A DNA stretch of 64,000 nt from Gossypium raimondii. Taxonomy: Eukaryota; Streptophyta; Magnoliopsida; Malvales; Malvaceae. Location of the stretch: NCBI RefSeq assembly GCF_025698545.1, contig NC_068566.1, positions 5,501,362 to 5,565,361 on the forward strand. The letters are read 5' to 3'. Positions 62,090-64,000 of the stretch are shown here, one piece after another (the stretch's first letter is position 1; every line of letters begins with the position of its first letter). The notes under the pieces are model-generated. The model was not told where the DNA came from. It made no database searches and saw only the letters and a program-made list of their open reading frames with translations. Made by a program: the position numbers and the translations under genes.

Positions 62090-64000
62090 TCAAAAATGAA
62101 CATCAACCAAGTCCAAGCAATGCTCAGACTTGGTTATAGGAAGTGACTTAATCATCATAACTGTAGGATTTTCATGAGTACTAACTTTGCTTACAACAAT
62201 ATCTCCAAGAGCAATAATATCACGCACAAAATGATACCTAACATCAATGTGCTTTGTTCTCTCATGAAACATTTAATCTTTCATAAGGAAGATGGTATTC
62301 TAACTATAAAAAAACACTGTACTGCTTTGAAGATCTTTACTGAGTTCACCAAAGAGTCTCTTTAACCAAATAGCTTCTTTACAAGCCTTAGTAATCGTCA
62401 TGTACTCAGCTTTAATAGTGGACAAAGCAACTGTAGTTTGCAAAGTGGCTTTCCAACTGATTGCGCAGCCCCCAATAATAAAGACATACCATGTGAGTGA
62501 TCTTTTTTTTATCAAGGTCTTTAGCAAAATCAGAATCAACATACCCAATGACTCTATCTCTAATTGTAAGCCAACATTAGTAGTACCTTGTAAGTATCTG
62601 AAAATCCACTGAACTGCTTTCTAGTGTTTTTTTACCGGGATTCGCCATTTATCTACTACCTGCATTAACTGCATATGACAAATCTGGACGTGAGCAAACC
62701 ATAGCATACATGAGAGATCCCACTACACTAGAATATAGAACATGTGACATGTAGTCAATCTCATCATCTGATTGTGGAGACAAAGCCGATGAAAGTCTAA
62801 AGTGAACTGCTAATGGAGTATTAACAGGCTTGACATTCTGCATTTGAGCCTACAAAGAACTTTCTTAACATATCTTTTCTAACTTAGGTACAATTTACAT
62901 GTTTTTCTATCTTTAAGAATCTTCATCCCAAGTATCTCATTTGTTGCTCCCAAATCCTTCATCTTAAATTCTTTACTAAGATTGGCTTTGACCTTTCTTA
63001 TCTCTCCTTTATCTTTGGTTGCTATCAACATATCATCAACAAAGAGGAGTAGATATACAAAAGAACCATAACTATTTTTCTTAAAATAAGCACAACTGTC
63101 AAAGTTGCATTTTTTGAAATTATGAGTAGTCATAAAAGAATCAAACCTATTGTATTACTACATTGGTGATTATTTTATGCCATAAAAGGATTTTTTCAGC
63201 AAGCAAACATAGTCCTCATTTTCCTGAGACTGTAAAACCCCCCGGTTGTTGCATGTAAATATATTTCTCAAGTTTTCCATACAAGAATGTTGTTTTTACA
63301 TCTAACTACTCAAACTCCAAATCATACATGGCCACAATACAAAGCAAGGGTCGAATCGAACTATGCTTCACAACTAGAGAAAACACATCTGTGAAGACTA
63401 CACCTGGAATCTGATTGTAACCTTTTGCAACCAGCCTTGCTTTATACCTGGGTTCTTCAAATCCTGGAATTCTTTCTTTATTTTTAAACACCTATTTACA
63501 ACGAACAACCTTTTTACTTTTAGGAAGCTTCACTAGATCCTATGGTCTGTTCTTATGGAGCAATTCCATCTCTTCTTGTATGAAAATCAATCACTTTCCT
63601 GAATCTTCACAACTAACTACATCGGAATAAGTAGATGGCTCTTGATTTACATCTATATCTTCAGCCACATTTAAAGCATAAGCAACTAGATCAGCCTCGC
63701 CGTACCTCTTTGGAGGTTTAATTTATCTTTTAGGTCTGTTCTTGGCAATAGAATATTGTGGTGAAGAAGCAACTCTACTTTGACTTTTCTATACTAACTT
63801 GAGGAGTACACTCTATTGTAAATCCTGGATTAATTTGAAGTTCCAAGCTAGTCTTTATTGGAAGAGTCTTTAAGAGATAAGTTAGGTAGCATAGGAATTT
63901 TATCAAAAATAACATCTCTGCTCATCACAACTTTTTTATTTTCAGGATACCATAACTTATACCATTTAACACTACCCTTATAACCAAGAAAAACACATTT
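62090..64000 (-). pseudogene. Copia pol remnant: integrase end, RT, RNase H
   Basis: From the right edge down: YKGSVKWYKLWYPENKKVVM (integrase end, 63980-63920), DLVAYALNVAEDID linker, RT with RYKARLVAKGYNQIPGV (63450), FVYLLLFVDDMLIATKDKGE with the VDD catalytic box intact (63050), KDLGATNEILGMKIL (62960), then RNase H with TTVALSTIKAEYMTI (62450) and [15 protein letters not shown] (62270). It ends at 62090. Better preserved than the copy at 39387-41542 but still has several stops and frameshifts. Confidence 0.9.

Larger units (their letters stand above)
61657..64000 (-). mobile_element. Ty1/Copia element, minus strand, 3' half (continues beyond window)
   Basis: 3' LTR 61657-62014, then RNase H, RT and the integrase end up to the right edge. 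Same family as the element at 30439-41967 (near-identical phrases in LTR and pol). The rest, including the 5' LTR, lies beyond 64000. Confidence 0.92.

Overview
This window is plant nuclear DNA. It is AT-rich, its genes have GT-AG introns, and most of it is retrotransposons. The LTR families (Gypsy LTRs with GTGTGGGCCACACGGG-type repeats, a SIRE-type Copia) and the style of the two host genes fit a cotton-like (Malvaceae, Gossypium) genome. The species is my inference from familiarity, not shown by a search.

Only two host genes can be supported. (1) A complete ten-exon gene for myo-inositol-3-phosphate synthase (MIPS) lies on the minus strand at 48197-51125. It encodes 510 residues with every intron GT-AG, and has a TATA box and several CACGTG-type motifs upstream. 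(2) A two-exon FCS-like zinc finger (FLZ, formerly DUF581) gene lies on the minus strand at 25321-26456. Its second exon is split by a 321-bp solo Copia LTR flanked by the 5-bp duplication GTTTA. Skipping the LTR and one duplication closes the reading frame exactly, so the inserted allele codes for a shortened protein.

Layout. 1-3285: decayed minus-strand Gypsy element inserted in a SIRE-type Copia element. 3286-13348: that SIRE element (plus strand: RT, RNase H, env-like ORF3, polypurine tract, 3' LTR), itself cut by two solo Gypsy-type LTRs (4754-7049 and 10057-13340). 13349-15208: tail of another Gypsy LTR. 15493-18341: solo LTR with perfect CCCAC duplications. 18760-24500: degenerate L1-type LINE, minus strand. 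25321-26456: FLZ gene with its solo LTR. 27027-27279: foldback element. 30439-41967: Copia element holding a nested solo LTR (31365-34007) and a nested, internally deleted Gypsy element (34637-39386). 42329-43952: element with ~240-bp inverted arms. 44280-46375: Copia gag-like debris. 46386-47075: hAT-like element with a tetranucleotide array. 48197-51125: MIPS. 51707-52903: hAT-like element in the MIPS upstream region. 53041-53697: large foldback element. 54986-60730: near-complete LINE with an 18-bp target duplication. 60840-61656: older LINE-type debris. 61657-64000: minus-strand Copia element of the same family as the one at 30439, running off the end.

The two host genes have no evident functional link. 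MIPS starts inositol synthesis. FLZ proteins are known as SnRK1 adaptors. The window is mainly a record of nested insertions, and many of the junctions can be read from target-site duplications. I found no RNA genes and no CRISPR array.
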